This document shows, one piece after another, positions 25,087-33,191 of a stretch of 64,000 bases of DNA. A program made the position numbers and the translations under genes. Origin of the DNA: Robertmurraya siralis. Lineage in GTDB: Bacteria; Bacillota; Bacilli; Bacillales; Cytobacillaceae. The notes beneath the pieces are model-generated. The model saw nothing but the letters and a program-made list of their open reading frames with translations. It was not told the origin of the DNA and did not search any database. Each line of letters begins with the position of its first letter. Positions within the stretch are counted from its first letter, which is position 1. The stretch covers positions 1 through 64,000 of the forward strand of contig NZ_SWLZ01000003.1 in NCBI RefSeq assembly GCF_005502275.1. The letters are read 5' to 3'.

Positions 25087-26070
25087 ATGAAAAAAGGATT
25101 ATTTGCCTTTTTGACAACTGCACCTCTGCTATTCCTTAGTGGTTGTGAGTCGAAATTAGTTGTCTTCGACCCGCAAGGCCCAGTGGCAAGAAGCATTACA
25201 GAATTAATCAACTGGTCTTTAATTTGGATGCTCCTTGTAGTCGTTGTCGTTTTTGGATTATTTGGTTATATCGTCTGGAAATATCGTGAAAAAAAAGACA
25301 ATTTAGACTACGAACCACCTGATGAACATGGAAGTACCGTATTGGAAATTATCTGGACAGCAATCCCAATTCTTATCGTTGTTGCCTTAACCATTCCTAC
25401 TGTAAAGACACTCTATGCATTAGAAGAGGTACCACAAGGCTATGAGGATAAGGAACCAATTACCATACATGTAACTTCTGCTGACTGGAAGTGGATTTTT
25501 AGCTATCCAGAGGAAGGAATTGAAACAGTAAATTACGTTAATATTCCTGCAGACACACCTATTCTGTTTAAATTAACATCAGCGAGTACGATGCAGTCCT
25601 TTTGGGTGCCTGCTTTAGGTGGTCAAAAATATACGATGGGAAAAATGGAAACTGAGATGTATTTAATTGCTGATTACCCTGGTTCATACGAGGGACAGAA
25701 TACCAACTTCAATGGCCGCGGCTATGCGGATATGAAATTTGAAGTATTGGCGCAAACTCGTTCTGAATATGACAAATGGGTTCAGGAAGTAAAAGAAACT
25801 GCTCCAAAACTAACTGAAGAAGAATACGAAGAGCTACTGAAACCAACTCATTTAGGTAGATTGACTTTTTCAAACACACATCTCGACTGGGTAAATCATG
25901 CTGACCACAATTCAAAAACATATACACACCCTGAACTTTATCGTGGGCATGGCTACCAAGGGAAAATATTTGAAGAAGAGGACAATTACAGAAATAAAAC
26001 GAGTGATGACATAGACGAGCATGATCATCAAGAAGACACAGAACACGGAGGTGACCACAGTGGGCATTAA
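25087..26070 (+). CDS. Cytochrome aa3-600 menaquinol oxidase subunit II
   Basis: A lipoprotein signal peptide ends in LSGC (Cys20), followed by two membrane helices (about 42-65 and 86-106) and an outer cupredoxin domain. The CuA ligands of cytochrome c oxidase are absent: the loop reads ALGGQKYTMGKMETEM, as expected for a quinol oxidase. The C-terminal 70 residues extend past the usual end with an acidic, His-rich tail (DDIDEHDHQEDTEHGGDH) that may bind metal. The subunit takes part in oxidising menaquinol with proton pumping. The next gene starts inside its last codons. Confidence 0.93.
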   Translation: MKKGLFAFLTTAPLLFLSGCESKLVVFDPQGPVARSITELINWSLIWMLLVVVVVFGLFGYIVWKYREKKDNLDYEPPDEHGSTVLEIIWTAIPILIVVALTIPTVKTLYALEEVPQGYEDKEPITIHVTSADWKWIFSYPEEGIETVNYVNIPADTPILFKLTSASTMQSFWVPALGGQKYTMGKMETEMYLIADYPGSYEGQNTNFNGRGYADMKFEVLAQTRSEYDKWVQEVKETAPKLTEEEYEELLKPTHLGRLTFSNTHLDWVNHADHNSKTYTHPELYRGHGYQGKIFEEEDNYRNKTSDDIDEHDHQEDTEHGGDHSGH

Positions 26071-28036
26071 ATGGGATGAATTTTTTATTACAGGTGATCC
26101 ATTAATTTTAGGTTCACAAATAGCGATTGTTTTAACCATGGTCGGAATCGTAGCTGGAGTCACCTATTTAAAGAAATGGAAGTGGCTTTGGTCTGAATGG
26201 ATTACAACAGTTGATCATAAACGTATTGGGATTATGTATATTATTTCTGGTGTGTTAATGTTTTTCCGTGGCGGGATGGACGGTCTTTTAATGAAGGCTC
26301 AAACATCAAGACCAGAAATGGAATTTTTAGATGCTCAGCATTACAATGAAATCTTCACGACTCATGGCGTCATCATGATTCTCTTTATGGCAATGCCAAT
26401 GCTGATCGGGATTATGAATGTTGTTGTTCCCCTGCAAATTGGAGCTCGAGATGTTGCATTCCCACAATTAAACGCATTGAGCTTTTGGCTATTTTTCGGT
26501 GGTGCGATGCTATTTAACATCTCTTTTGTTATCGGTGGCTCTCCTGATGCTGGGTGGACTTCATATTTCCCTCTCGCAGGAAAAGAGTTTTCGCCTGGGA
26601 TCGGAAACAACTATTACGCCGTTGCCTTGCAAATTGCCGGAATCGGAACATTGCTATCAGGAATTAACTTTGTTGTAACGATTTTAAAAATGCGAACGAA
26701 GGGCATGACATTAATGAAGATGCCTATGTTTACTTGGACTTCTTTCATTGCGTCTGTCATCATTATTGCTGCCTTCCCTATTTTCACGGTTGCTTTAGCA
26801 TTAATGACCTTTGATCGCCTTTACGGTGCCCACTTCTTTACATTATCTGGCGGCGGCCTTGATATGCTTTGGGCAAACCTTTTCTGGCTATGGGGACATC
26901 CAGAAGTATATATTTTAGTTCTCCCTGCTTTCGGGATTTATTCAGAAATTATTTCAACATTCTCTCGAAAAACATTATTTGGTTATAAATCAATGGTTCT
27001 ATCAATCTTAATCATTGCACTCTTAAGTATGGTTGTTTGGGTTCACCATTTCTATACAATGGGATCAGGACCTGCAGTAAACTCCATTTTCTCCATTACA
27101 ACAATGGCAATCGCCGTCCCAACGGGAATAAAAATCTTTAACTGGCTCTTTACGATGCGCAAGGGCCGAATTAAAATGACCAATGCGATGCTTTGGTCGC
27201 TGGCATTTGTCCCTTGTTTTATTATTGGAGGCGTAACCGGGGTCATGCTTGGAATGGGTGCAGCAGATTATCAATATCATAATACGTTGTTCCTTGTTGC
27301 CCACTTCCATTACACAATTATTCCTGGTGTCGTTTTTGCTGTGTTTGCTGCTCTATATTATTGGTGGCCAAAAATGTTTGGTTTTACACTAAACGAGAAA
27401 ATCGGAAGATGGCATTTCTGGTTGTTTGTGATTGGCTTTAACGCAACATTTATGCCAATGTTCTTCCTTGGACTTGATGGTGCAGTTCGTCGTTCTTATA
27501 CCTACTCTGTAGAATCAGGATTTGCACCGTTATTCCTTGTTTCAGCTTTAGGTTCTGTCATATTGGCGCTTGGATTTATCGCTTTCTGTTACAATATTTA
27601 TTGGAGCATTCGCCATGCCGACCGCAATATTACAGGAGATCCTTGGAATGCTCGCACGCTTGAATGGGCAACTGCTTCCCCTGTTCAACCTTATAACTTT
27701 GCAAAGCTACCTGAAGTAGATGGACTTGATCCATTTTGGAAAATGAAAAAAAATAATCAAGGTTTAACGATAAAAGATAGTGAAATTAAAGAAATTCACA
27801 TGCCATCAAACTCCGGTCTTCCATTCATTATGGGAGTGGCCTTTGGAGTCGCAGGGTTCTTCCTTGTATTTGAGTGGCATATTGCTGCCGCGATTGCTGC
27901 AATTGGAATTATCGCTGGCTTGATTTACCGCTCCTTCGATTATGATGAAGGTTATCATATTCCAGTTGATGAAATTAAAGAAACGGAAAGCAAGTGGAGA
28001 AATGTGGAAGGAGAGGTGCATAATTATGTCAAGTAA
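26060..28036 (+). CDS. Cytochrome aa3-600 menaquinol oxidase subunit I
   Basis: The 658-residue heme-copper oxidase core has the family signatures: low-spin heme site near THGVIMILFMAMP, the CuB/Tyr region in WLWGHPEVYILVLPAFGIYSE, His-His in WVHHFYTMG, and the heme ligand pair in VAHFHYTIIPG. The frame opens at 26021, but GGAGGTGACCACA precedes a GTG at 26060, which gives the normal N-terminus (MGIKWDEF) and an 11-base overlap with subunit II. The enzyme reduces oxygen to water at the heme a3-CuB site. Confidence 0.95.
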   Translation: MGIKWDEFFITGDPLILGSQIAIVLTMVGIVAGVTYLKKWKWLWSEWITTVDHKRIGIMYIISGVLMFFRGGMDGLLMKAQTSRPEMEFLDAQHYNEIFTTHGVIMILFMAMPMLIGIMNVVVPLQIGARDVAFPQLNALSFWLFFGGAMLFNISFVIGGSPDAGWTSYFPLAGKEFSPGIGNNYYAVALQIAGIGTLLSGINFVVTILKMRTKGMTLMKMPMFTWTSFIASVIIIAAFPIFTVALALMTFDRLYGAHFFTLSGGGLDMLWANLFWLWGHPEVYILVLPAFGIYSEIISTFSRKTLFGYKSMVLSILIIALLSMVVWVHHFYTMGSGPAVNSIFSITTMAIAVPTGIKIFNWLFTMRKGRIKMTNAMLWSLAFVPCFIIGGVTGVMLGMGAADYQYHNTLFLVAHFHYTIIPGVVFAVFAALYYWWPKMFGFTLNEKIGRWHFWLFVIGFNATFMPMFFLGLDGAVRRSYTYSVESGFAPLFLVSALGSVILALGFIAFCYNIYWSIRHADRNITGDPWNARTLEWATASPVQPYNFAKLPEVDGLDPFWKMKKNNQGLTIKDSEIKEIHMPSNSGLPFIMGVAFGVAGFFLVFEWHIAAAIAAIGIIAGLIYRSFDYDEGYHIPVDEIKETESKWRNVEGEVHNYVK

Positions 28037-28631
28037 GATCGATTATTCCTTGCCATTAGAATATCAAACTGAACAAAACCGTTTGAATATACTAGGCTTC
28101 TGGATTTTCCTTGGAGCTGAAATTGTTTTGTTTGCAACTCTCTTCGGTGTATATGGGGTCCTTTACCAGCGCTATGCTGGTGGTCCTACTCACCAGGATA
28201 TCATTATGATTAAAGATGTTCTTATTCAAACCGTTCTCCTGTTAACAAGTAGTTTTACGATGGGGATAGCCATCTTTGAGATGCGGCGCCAGCAATTGAA
28301 GGGGCTTATTTTCTGGCTTGTAATCACTCTTCTACTCGGTGCAGGATTTTTATTCATGGAAATTAATGAATTTATTCATTATGTACATCTGGGAGCTACT
28401 ATGCAAACAAGTGCTTTTCTCTCCAGTTTATTTGTTTTACTTGGTACACATGGAGCTCACGTAACATTTGGAATTATTTGGGCAATCATGGTTATCATTC
28501 AATTATTACGCAGAGGCTTAACACCAACGACTGCTCGAAAAACATTTATAATTGGTCTGTACTGGCATTTTCTTGATGTTGTCTGGATTTTTATCTTTAC
28601 TTTCGTGTATTTAAAAGGGATGGTGGGCTAA
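28026..28631 (+). CDS. Cytochrome aa3-600 menaquinol oxidase subunit III
   Basis: The 201-residue subunit has five membrane helices and the usual LNILGFWIFLGAEIVLFAT opening with GAHVTFGIIW and YWHFLDVVWIFIFTFVY near the end. It stabilises subunit I and is part of the oxygen/proton access region in the family. The ATG at 28026 has GAAGGAGAGG upstream and overlaps the end of subunit I by 11 bases; the earlier in-frame ATG at 27942 lies deep inside qoxB. Confidence 0.93.
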   Translation: MSSKIDYSLPLEYQTEQNRLNILGFWIFLGAEIVLFATLFGVYGVLYQRYAGGPTHQDIIMIKDVLIQTVLLLTSSFTMGIAIFEMRRQQLKGLIFWLVITLLLGAGFLFMEINEFIHYVHLGATMQTSAFLSSLFVLLGTHGAHVTFGIIWAIMVIIQLLRRGLTPTTARKTFIIGLYWHFLDVVWIFIFTFVYLKGMVG

Positions 28632-28934
28632 ATGGAGAAACATACAAATCGCTTTCCAATCAGCCATGTGTTAGGATTCATCTTTTCCTTAATCCTTACC
28701 TTTGGAGCAGCATATATTGCTTTAAAAACGAGTCTATCCTTTAAAGTAATTATGTGGATTATCGGCACACTGGCAGTCCTCCAAGCTGGAATTCAGCTTT
28801 TCATGTTCATGCACTTGCGTGAAGGTGAAGACGGAAAAACAAATGTAATTAATATTGTTTATGGAGTATTCATGGCTGTTGTTATCGTCGTCGGTTCGAT
28901 TTGGGTCATGTCAGCTGGTCATGCTGCTCATTAA
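28632..28934 (+). CDS. Cytochrome aa3-600 menaquinol oxidase subunit IV
   Basis: A 100-residue protein with three membrane helices (about 10-32, 37-57 with FKVIMWIIGTLAVLQAGIQL, and 72-92) and a short His-ending tail. QoxD/CyoD subunits help assemble the CuB site in subunit I. The ATG immediately follows the qoxC stop, and a terminator follows 35 bases after its own stop, so the operon ends here. Confidence 0.93.
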   Translation: MEKHTNRFPISHVLGFIFSLILTFGAAYIALKTSLSFKVIMWIIGTLAVLQAGIQLFMFMHLREGEDGKTNVINIVYGVFMAVVIVVGSIWVMSAGHAAH

Positions 28935-28969
28935 GAGTAAAAATCTATAATTCCTAAACAAAAATAATA

Positions 28970-29003
28970 CCTCGAGCTTTCTCTACAAGCTTGAGGTTTC
29001 TTT
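28970..29003 (+). terminator. Terminator of qoxABCD
   Basis: Arms CCTCGAGCTT and AAGCTTGAGG with a seven-base loop, followed by TTTCTTTTTG. It overlaps the 3' end of the convergent yrhC-like gene. Confidence 0.85.
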
Positions 29004-29231
29004 TTGTTTATTTATATCTTCACCACTTGCCTCTTCCATCAACGGCAAGAACAACCCGAATCCAAATAAAAGCATAGACGAAACGATGATACTAATTCCG
29101 ATTGACAATTGATAAGGAGCGCTGGTACCGCTTACAAAGAAGCTTGATAAAAATACGAGAAAGCCAAAAAAGATTCCGATACTCGTCAATTTTTTAAAGA
29201 AAAGTAAATTCTTAAGCTGTTTTTCAGTCAT
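28983..29231 (-). CDS. YrhC-like membrane protein
   Basis: Two membrane helices (about 16-38 and 43-64 of the 82-residue form; IGIFFGFLVFLSSFFVSG and SIGISIIVSSMLLFGFGLF) and a polar C-terminal tail. Length and pattern fit the YrhC family of Bacillaceae, whose function is unknown. I chose the ATG at 29231 because AGGGG lies nine bases upstream; ATG at 29240 or 29252 are alternatives. It faces the qox operon and shares the terminator region. Confidence 0.7.
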   Translation of the reverse strand: MTEKQLKNLLFFKKLTSIGIFFGFLVFLSSFFVSGTSAPYQLSIGISIIVSSMLLFGFGLFLPLMEEASGEDINKQKETSSL

Positions 29232-29308
29232 CCATTTCATCCCCTTTACCATTATTTAACGAAAAGTTCACAAATTTGTCAAACTTTTTTTTATCAAGCC
29301 CCTAAAAA

Positions 29309-29435
29309 AGAGGCTGTCCACGGGGAGCCCCCTCGGCACTTAGCGCCTGTGGGGTCTCCCCTGCCCCGTCATGAGGCCACTGAAAAACTCAGTAAAAATT
29401 GGGGGAGTTGTCCATTCTACTGACTTTTTCAGTGG
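29309..29435 (+). repeat. GC-rich palindromes at the left edge of an IS relic
   Basis: The stretch holds GGGGAGCCCCC and GGGGTCTCCCC arms (29320-29366), much richer in GC than the surroundings. A second hairpin follows with arms CCACTGAAAAACTCAGTA and CTGACTTTTTCAGTGG (29373-29432). They directly precede the decayed transposase and probably form the element's end or its transcription shield. Confidence 0.45.
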
Positions 29436-29439
29436 TATT

Positions 29440-30265
29440 AATGGAGAGGTGTATTCGGACAGAACAACGAGTGAAACTTTTAAGGTCAAGTCCGAATAAG
29501 CTCCCAATTCAACTAACTAGAATAAATGAAATCATCCCCCGTAGGAGTCTTCGTGCCTTCCGTTCCAATCAACCTATATTAAATCTTTTTTGGCTTATCA
29601 ATCCATTTAATTATAATAAAGTATTTAGAAACTGCCGCGACGGAACTAGAAGGAAAGATAGAAGCATTAACTGAAGACATTGAAAAGGAACCCGAAACAA
29701 TATTCGTAAAGAGAAACGAAAAGAACGTAGTCAATTAAAGAAAACGGTGAAGTTCATCCGCGATAGCTTCTTACCTAGACTGGCTAAATATAAAGAACAG
29801 ATTCAAATCTTCGGTGTTCGTAATAGTAATTCTCAAACGGACAAAGACGCACCTTCATGGGCATGAAGGTGGATCATATAAAAAATGGTCAACTAAAAGC
29901 AGGATATAACATACAGGTGGGAACGGAAAACCAGTTTATTTTGTTTTACACGATTCATCAACGTCCAACAGACACCCGTTGTTTTATCCCACATGTGGAG
30001 AAACTATCGTCCATTTCTTTACCAATGCCTAAAACTATTATTGCTGACGCTTTGATATGGAAGCGAAGAAAATGATGTTTATGCAGTTGGGGAAGAGAAA
30101 GAACCAAAGTTTGAATTTCTAATCCCTTAAGGATCGTACATACAAGAAAAGATACGTAAATATAAAAACGATATCAAAAATGCAAAACACTGGACATACC
30201 GTGAACTTTTTGGAAATGAACTACATTCACTCCGTAAGGTAAGGCAATTCCTTGCGCTATTATCG
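29440..30265 (+). pseudogene. Decayed IS1182-like transposase
   Basis: Protein-like fragments in different frames run in the correct order for an IS1182-family DDE transposase. They include IKYLETAATELEGKIEALTE, then KTVKFIRDSFLPRLAKYKEQ, NSNSQTDKDAPSW, NGQLKAGYNIQVGTENQFIL with QRPTDTRCFIPHVEKL and MPKTIIADA, and finally IQEKIRKYKNDIKNAKHWTY. At least three frameshifts and several stops separate them, and the region that should hold the last acidic residue is broken. It cannot give an active enzyme. It lies on the plus strand, next to a relic of a MATE gene. Confidence 0.75.
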
Positions 30266-30387
30266 TAGCCGTGAATACTAAATTGATCCGATATTTGTAA
30301 AAGGTTTGTAAGGATAATCGCAGTAGAAAAACAAAAAAGCTGTTTATAAATATTGCCTTTAGTAAAATCATGAGCTTCATTTAGAAC
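30265..30387 (-). pseudogene. N-terminal relic of a MATE-family exporter
   Basis: On the minus strand the frame reads NEAHDFTKGNIYKQLFCFST then AIILTNLLQISDQF. This closely follows the start of MATE multidrug exporters (DFTKGNI.KQL then P.LLTNLLQ..YQF). Only about 45 codons remain before the IS relic, and no start codon is left. The rest of the gene is not on either side, so I infer that IS insertion and deletion removed it. Confidence 0.6.
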
Positions 30388-30574
30388 ACCTTTTTTCGTC
30401 TGCTTCCCATTATTTCGGACTTTTATGAAGAATGCTATTGAAAAGCTCGCGGAAATCAAGAATAATTTCTTCGCAAAATAAAAAAAATAGACTGAGTCAA
30501 AGAAAATTTTATTACTAGCACACCCAAAATGTCATGAGCGAAAAATGCGAATAAAGGATTTTAGGAGGAGCAAT

Positions 30575-31441
30575 ATGTACGTTTCGTGGATTCTCAGTCT
30601 ACTCTTACTGATCCATCCTCAAAATGGAGTACCGCTAAGCATTACAGAAAATAATGATACGATCACAATAGTGAAACGTCAAGAAGTTATGATTCCAGCA
30701 CCGGGTCTCGAGCTCATTGATCCGGTGAAATATGAACAATTACTTAGACAGATTGAACAAAACGTTGAAAAGAAACCTAAAAACGCAACACTTAGCGACT
30801 CCGGGCATATCATCCCAGAAAAAGTGGGCTACAAACTTAATCGCCATGTATTTACGGAAGCCTTTTTTCATTATTATTTTCATAATCGATTAACGACATT
30901 GGAAGTGCCAAAAATGTTGGTCTATCCGAAAGTAGATAGTGAGCTTCTTTCCATCATTAGAACTAAACGATTAGGACAATACAGGACATACTTTAATTCA
31001 AAAAATAAAGCCCGCTCAAAAAATATTGAATTAGCGGTGGAAGCCATTAATAATCAAGTTGTGTTCCCTGGAGAGATTTTTTCATTCAATAAAGTAGTCG
31101 GAAAAAGAACCGCTGAAAGAGGCTATATGAAAGCCCCTGAGATTGTAAAAGGCGAATTAATTGATGGAATTGGTGGAGGTATCTGTCAAGTTTCCTCCAC
31201 TCTCTTTAATGCAGTAGACCTTTCAGGTGTAACAATGCTCGAGCGTTACTCACATAGCAAGCATGTGCCCTATGTTCCACCAGGTAGAGACGCTACTGTC
31301 AGTTGGTATGGTCCAGATTTTTCCTTTAAAAACGAATATAATCAACCTATTTTGATTCGTGCAAAAGTTATTGGAGGTATGGTGATTGTGTTTGTGTACT
31401 CATCGGAAGATATTAATTATAAGCCACGGAAAATTTCTTAA
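30575..31441 (+). CDS. VanW-family protein
   Basis: The 288-residue protein has a signal-peptide-like N-terminus (MYVSWILSLLLLIHP) and a C-terminal VanW domain (about 150-285). That domain has NKARSKNIELAVEAINNQVV, PGEIFSFNKVVG and the Cys-containing GIGGGICQVSSTLFNA. VanW was named from vancomycin clusters, but the domain is widespread in spore formers and its role is unknown; cell-wall association is assumed. The ATG at 30575 has AGGAGGAG upstream, so the ten residues before it are not used. Confidence 0.85.
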   Translation: MYVSWILSLLLLIHPQNGVPLSITENNDTITIVKRQEVMIPAPGLELIDPVKYEQLLRQIEQNVEKKPKNATLSDSGHIIPEKVGYKLNRHVFTEAFFHYYFHNRLTTLEVPKMLVYPKVDSELLSIIRTKRLGQYRTYFNSKNKARSKNIELAVEAINNQVVFPGEIFSFNKVVGKRTAERGYMKAPEIVKGELIDGIGGGICQVSSTLFNAVDLSGVTMLERYSHSKHVPYVPPGRDATVSWYGPDFSFKNEYNQPILIRAKVIGGMVIVFVYSSEDINYKPRKIS

Positions 31442-31455
31442 TGCCTCCAAGCATC

Positions 31456-31599
31456 TTAACCATCATTCCCTTTATTTTGCATGATTTTTTTTAGTTCCTG
31501 CTCCAAATCAACAATAGGTAATTCAAATAGCTGCTTATCATTGATCTTATAGATTCCAAAGTCAAGCAATCTTTCAATGAGCAGATCTCTTTCATTCAT
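31456..31599 (-). CDS. FbpA-like small protein behind a SAM riboswitch (47 aa)
   Basis: The 47-codon gene starts MNERDLLIERLLDFGIYK and continues NDKQLFELPIVDLEQELKK. It matches the pattern of the Fur-regulated basic protein FbpA family (LI.KL...G.YK..D.QLYELTL.ELE). CGCAAGGAGG stands eight bases before the ATG. In Bacillus subtilis FbpA helps the iron-sparing response as an RNA partner. Here the gene directly follows an S-box leader and terminator, so methionine/SAM supply rather than, or besides, iron would set its expression. Its 3' end meets the convergent VanW gene. The family call is from pattern only. Confidence 0.7.
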   Translation of the reverse strand: MNERDLLIERLLDFGIYKINDKQLFELPIVDLEQELKKIMQNKGNDG

Positions 31600-31621
31600 T
31601 ATCTATTCCTCCTTGCGAGCG

Positions 31622-31789
31622 AAAAAAAACCTCTTCTTATCAAGATCCGTTCAAGTAAGAAGAGGTTTTGCCTTTAACCGCTCATCTTATCTTTCAAGCG
31701 CAATGCTTGTTGGAATTGGCACAGTTCTCTTGAAACGAGTCTGTTGCCGAGGTTTCTTAGGGCCAAATCCCTCCGCCTCTCTGGATAAG
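31622..31789 (-). promoter_or_regulatory. SAM-I riboswitch (S-box) with terminator
   Basis: On the minus strand the aptamer (31789-31686) runs CTTATCCAGAGAGGCGGAGG, then GGCCCTAAGAAACCTCGGCAAC, GTGCCAATTCCAACA and GATAAG. CTTATC and GATAAG pair as P1, and all conserved S-box blocks are present. A terminator follows at 31665-31630 (arms CCTCTTCTTA/TAAGAAGAGG) with eight T on the minus strand. SAM binding should favour termination and switch off the FbpA-like gene. Confidence 0.93.
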
Positions 31790-31819
31790 TGAAATTAATC
31801 ATATTAAATTTATAGGATT

Positions 31820-31848
31820 ACTATAAATCAGTTCAATCATTCTGTCAA
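31820..31848 (-). promoter_or_regulatory. Sigma-A promoter of the SAM riboswitch transcript
   Basis: On the minus strand TTGACA (31848-31843) and TATAGT (31825-31820) are separated by 17 bases. The -35 is a perfect consensus. It starts directly at the end of thiT, about 31 bases before the aptamer. Confidence 0.7.
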
Positions 31849-32421
31849 TCATCTAATGGCACGAACTTTGATAAGTCTAGGGGCATTACTTAATAACGCA
31901 AGTAAAACTATCGCACATAAAATGGCTGAACCCAGCATTGCACCTCCATTAACAACGAGCGAATATATAACCGGAGACATACCTTCTGGTGCATAGCTCC
32001 CCCAAAAGATGATACCTGCTAAGAAATGCCAAAAATACCGGGCAATACTTCCAACAAAAATGGCAATTACTACCCAGCTAAGAGCCTTCTTTTTATCTCC
32101 TTTTTGGAACTCTGCTTGGATAGGTTTAATGAAAAAGCCAGCGAAACCTATAAAAGCAAAGGCCACAAAATATTCAATTAAAAATTGAATAGGCGTTAAG
32201 AAATAAGCATCACCTACTGCAAACTGTAATAGTCCCCAGATGAATCCCGCGAGAAAACTAACTTTAAGGCCCCAGCGAAAAGCTAAAATAAAAATAGGTA
32301 CCATTGCGAAAGAGATAGATATCCACGGACCGAGGTCAATAGATGGAAGCAGGTCTAAAATTAAGGCAAATGCAGCAAAAAAAGATGCCTCAATTAAAGC
32401 CAATAAACTTAGTTTTTTCAT
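31849..32421 (-). CDS. Thiamine ECF transporter substrate-binding subunit ThiT
   Basis: Six membrane helices in 190 residues with the ThiT pattern (EASFFAAFALILDLLPSI, SISFAMVPIFILAFRWGLK, GFIWGLLQFAVGDAYFLTPIQF, ARYFWHFLAGIIFWGSYAPEG, each read with its neighbours). ThiT binds thiamine outside and works with the shared ECF module EcfA/A'/T, not encoded here. I use the ATG at 32421, which has AAAGGGGG upstream; the frame is open to 32466. A TPP riboswitch lies directly upstream, confirming thiamine control. Confidence 0.93.
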   Translation of the reverse strand: MKKLSLLALIEASFFAAFALILDLLPSIDLGPWISISFAMVPIFILAFRWGLKVSFLAGFIWGLLQFAVGDAYFLTPIQFLIEYFVAFAFIGFAGFFIKPIQAEFQKGDKKKALSWVVIAIFVGSIARYFWHFLAGIIFWGSYAPEGMSPVIYSLVVNGGAMLGSAILCAIVLLALLSNAPRLIKVRAIR

Positions 32422-32445
32422 AAAAAAATCCCCCTTTTTTTCAAA

Positions 32446-32574
32446 CGAAAACACAAGGGAGAACATGATGAGATCATATCTAAATAATCATCCACATCCC
32501 TGCGCTAGCATTAACTAACAGGTTCAAAGGGTCAGAACTAATGTTCACTCTCAGCTATAAGCTCCCCTTGTGGT
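32446..32574 (-). promoter_or_regulatory. TPP riboswitch controlling thiT
   Basis: The minus strand carries CCACAAGGGGAGC, GCTGAGAGTGAACATT, GACCCTTTGAACCTG and CGCAGGGATGTGG, the conserved THI-box blocks (aptamer 32574-32490). Downstream CTCCCTTGTG (about 32458-32449) can pair either with the 5' P1 strand or with the thiT ribosome binding site AAAGGGGG. No strong terminator is present. So I infer translational control: TPP frees the CTCCCTT arm to cover the ribosome site. Confidence 0.92.
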
Positions 32575-32698
32575 TTCCGTTATAAATTGTCTCACACAGT
32601 ATACCTTAATTCTCCCTATTTGTGTAGTAGTTCTTTGAATCAGAATAATATTTCAGGAAATATCGGAAAATAAGGGACACAAACTTGTGAGGTGCACA

Positions 32699-33131
32699 TT
32701 GAAAAAAATCACCTTTATCCCTGTTTTTCTCCTTATTCAATCATTAACGAATCTGGCAAATGCATTCAGTCAAAAAGATATGTAAGAAGCCTTTATTAAA
32801 AAAGACAATCTGTTGACCTTTGTAAATCATCGGAAAAAGCAAATTACATATTCAGGATGTTTTTGGTAATGTAAAGGAGTTTTTTGTCGTGCCACAAAGC
32901 TTAAAATTGACAATAAGAATATTATGTCAAATACTATGGTTTTTTTTATTACTCAGCGATTGGGAAATGGCTTTCATTCATCGTTGCACCGACAGCTTCT
33001 TTGGTGATGGAGGATTGTCGAGAAATGATAAGACTTTGGATATATTAAATGAAATGATTTATGGAGAAGGTTCACCTTTAAAAGATATATTAGCGTATAT
33101 TGGCAGTGGAGGAGGAGCTAATTATTTCTAA
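32699..33131 (+). pseudogene. Degenerate secreted-protein gene
   Basis: A TTG at 32699 with GAGGTG upstream starts a 28-residue signal peptide (KKITFIPVFLLIQSLTNLANAF) that ends at TAA 32783. Further downstream, frames carry coding-like text but with shifts; the last part ends LNEMIYGEGSPLKDILAYIG then GSGGGANYF at 33131. I do not recognise the family. The intact signal peptide followed by stop and frame breaks points to a decayed exported protein. Confidence 0.4.
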
Positions 33132-33138
33132 CATGATT

Positions 33139-33181
33139 CGATCCATTTCCCTTCTGCAGGTTCGAAAAGAGAAATGGATCG
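33139..33181. terminator. Hairpin at the 3' end of the AlaX-like gene
   Basis: Perfect arms CGATCCATTTC and GAAATGGATCG with a 21-base loop, ten bases past the stop of the minus-strand gene. The T tract is weak, so function as terminator is probable but not certain. Confidence 0.5.
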
Positions 33182-33191
33182 GCTAAAGACT

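Noticed and set aside
30127-30459. Open frames of 68 and 110 codons on the minus strand
   Set aside because: They are shadows of the transposase relic plus the MATE relic; only the MATE-like frame has protein resemblance.
31577-31792. 71-codon plus-strand frame
   Set aside because: It is the antisense of the SAM riboswitch and terminator.
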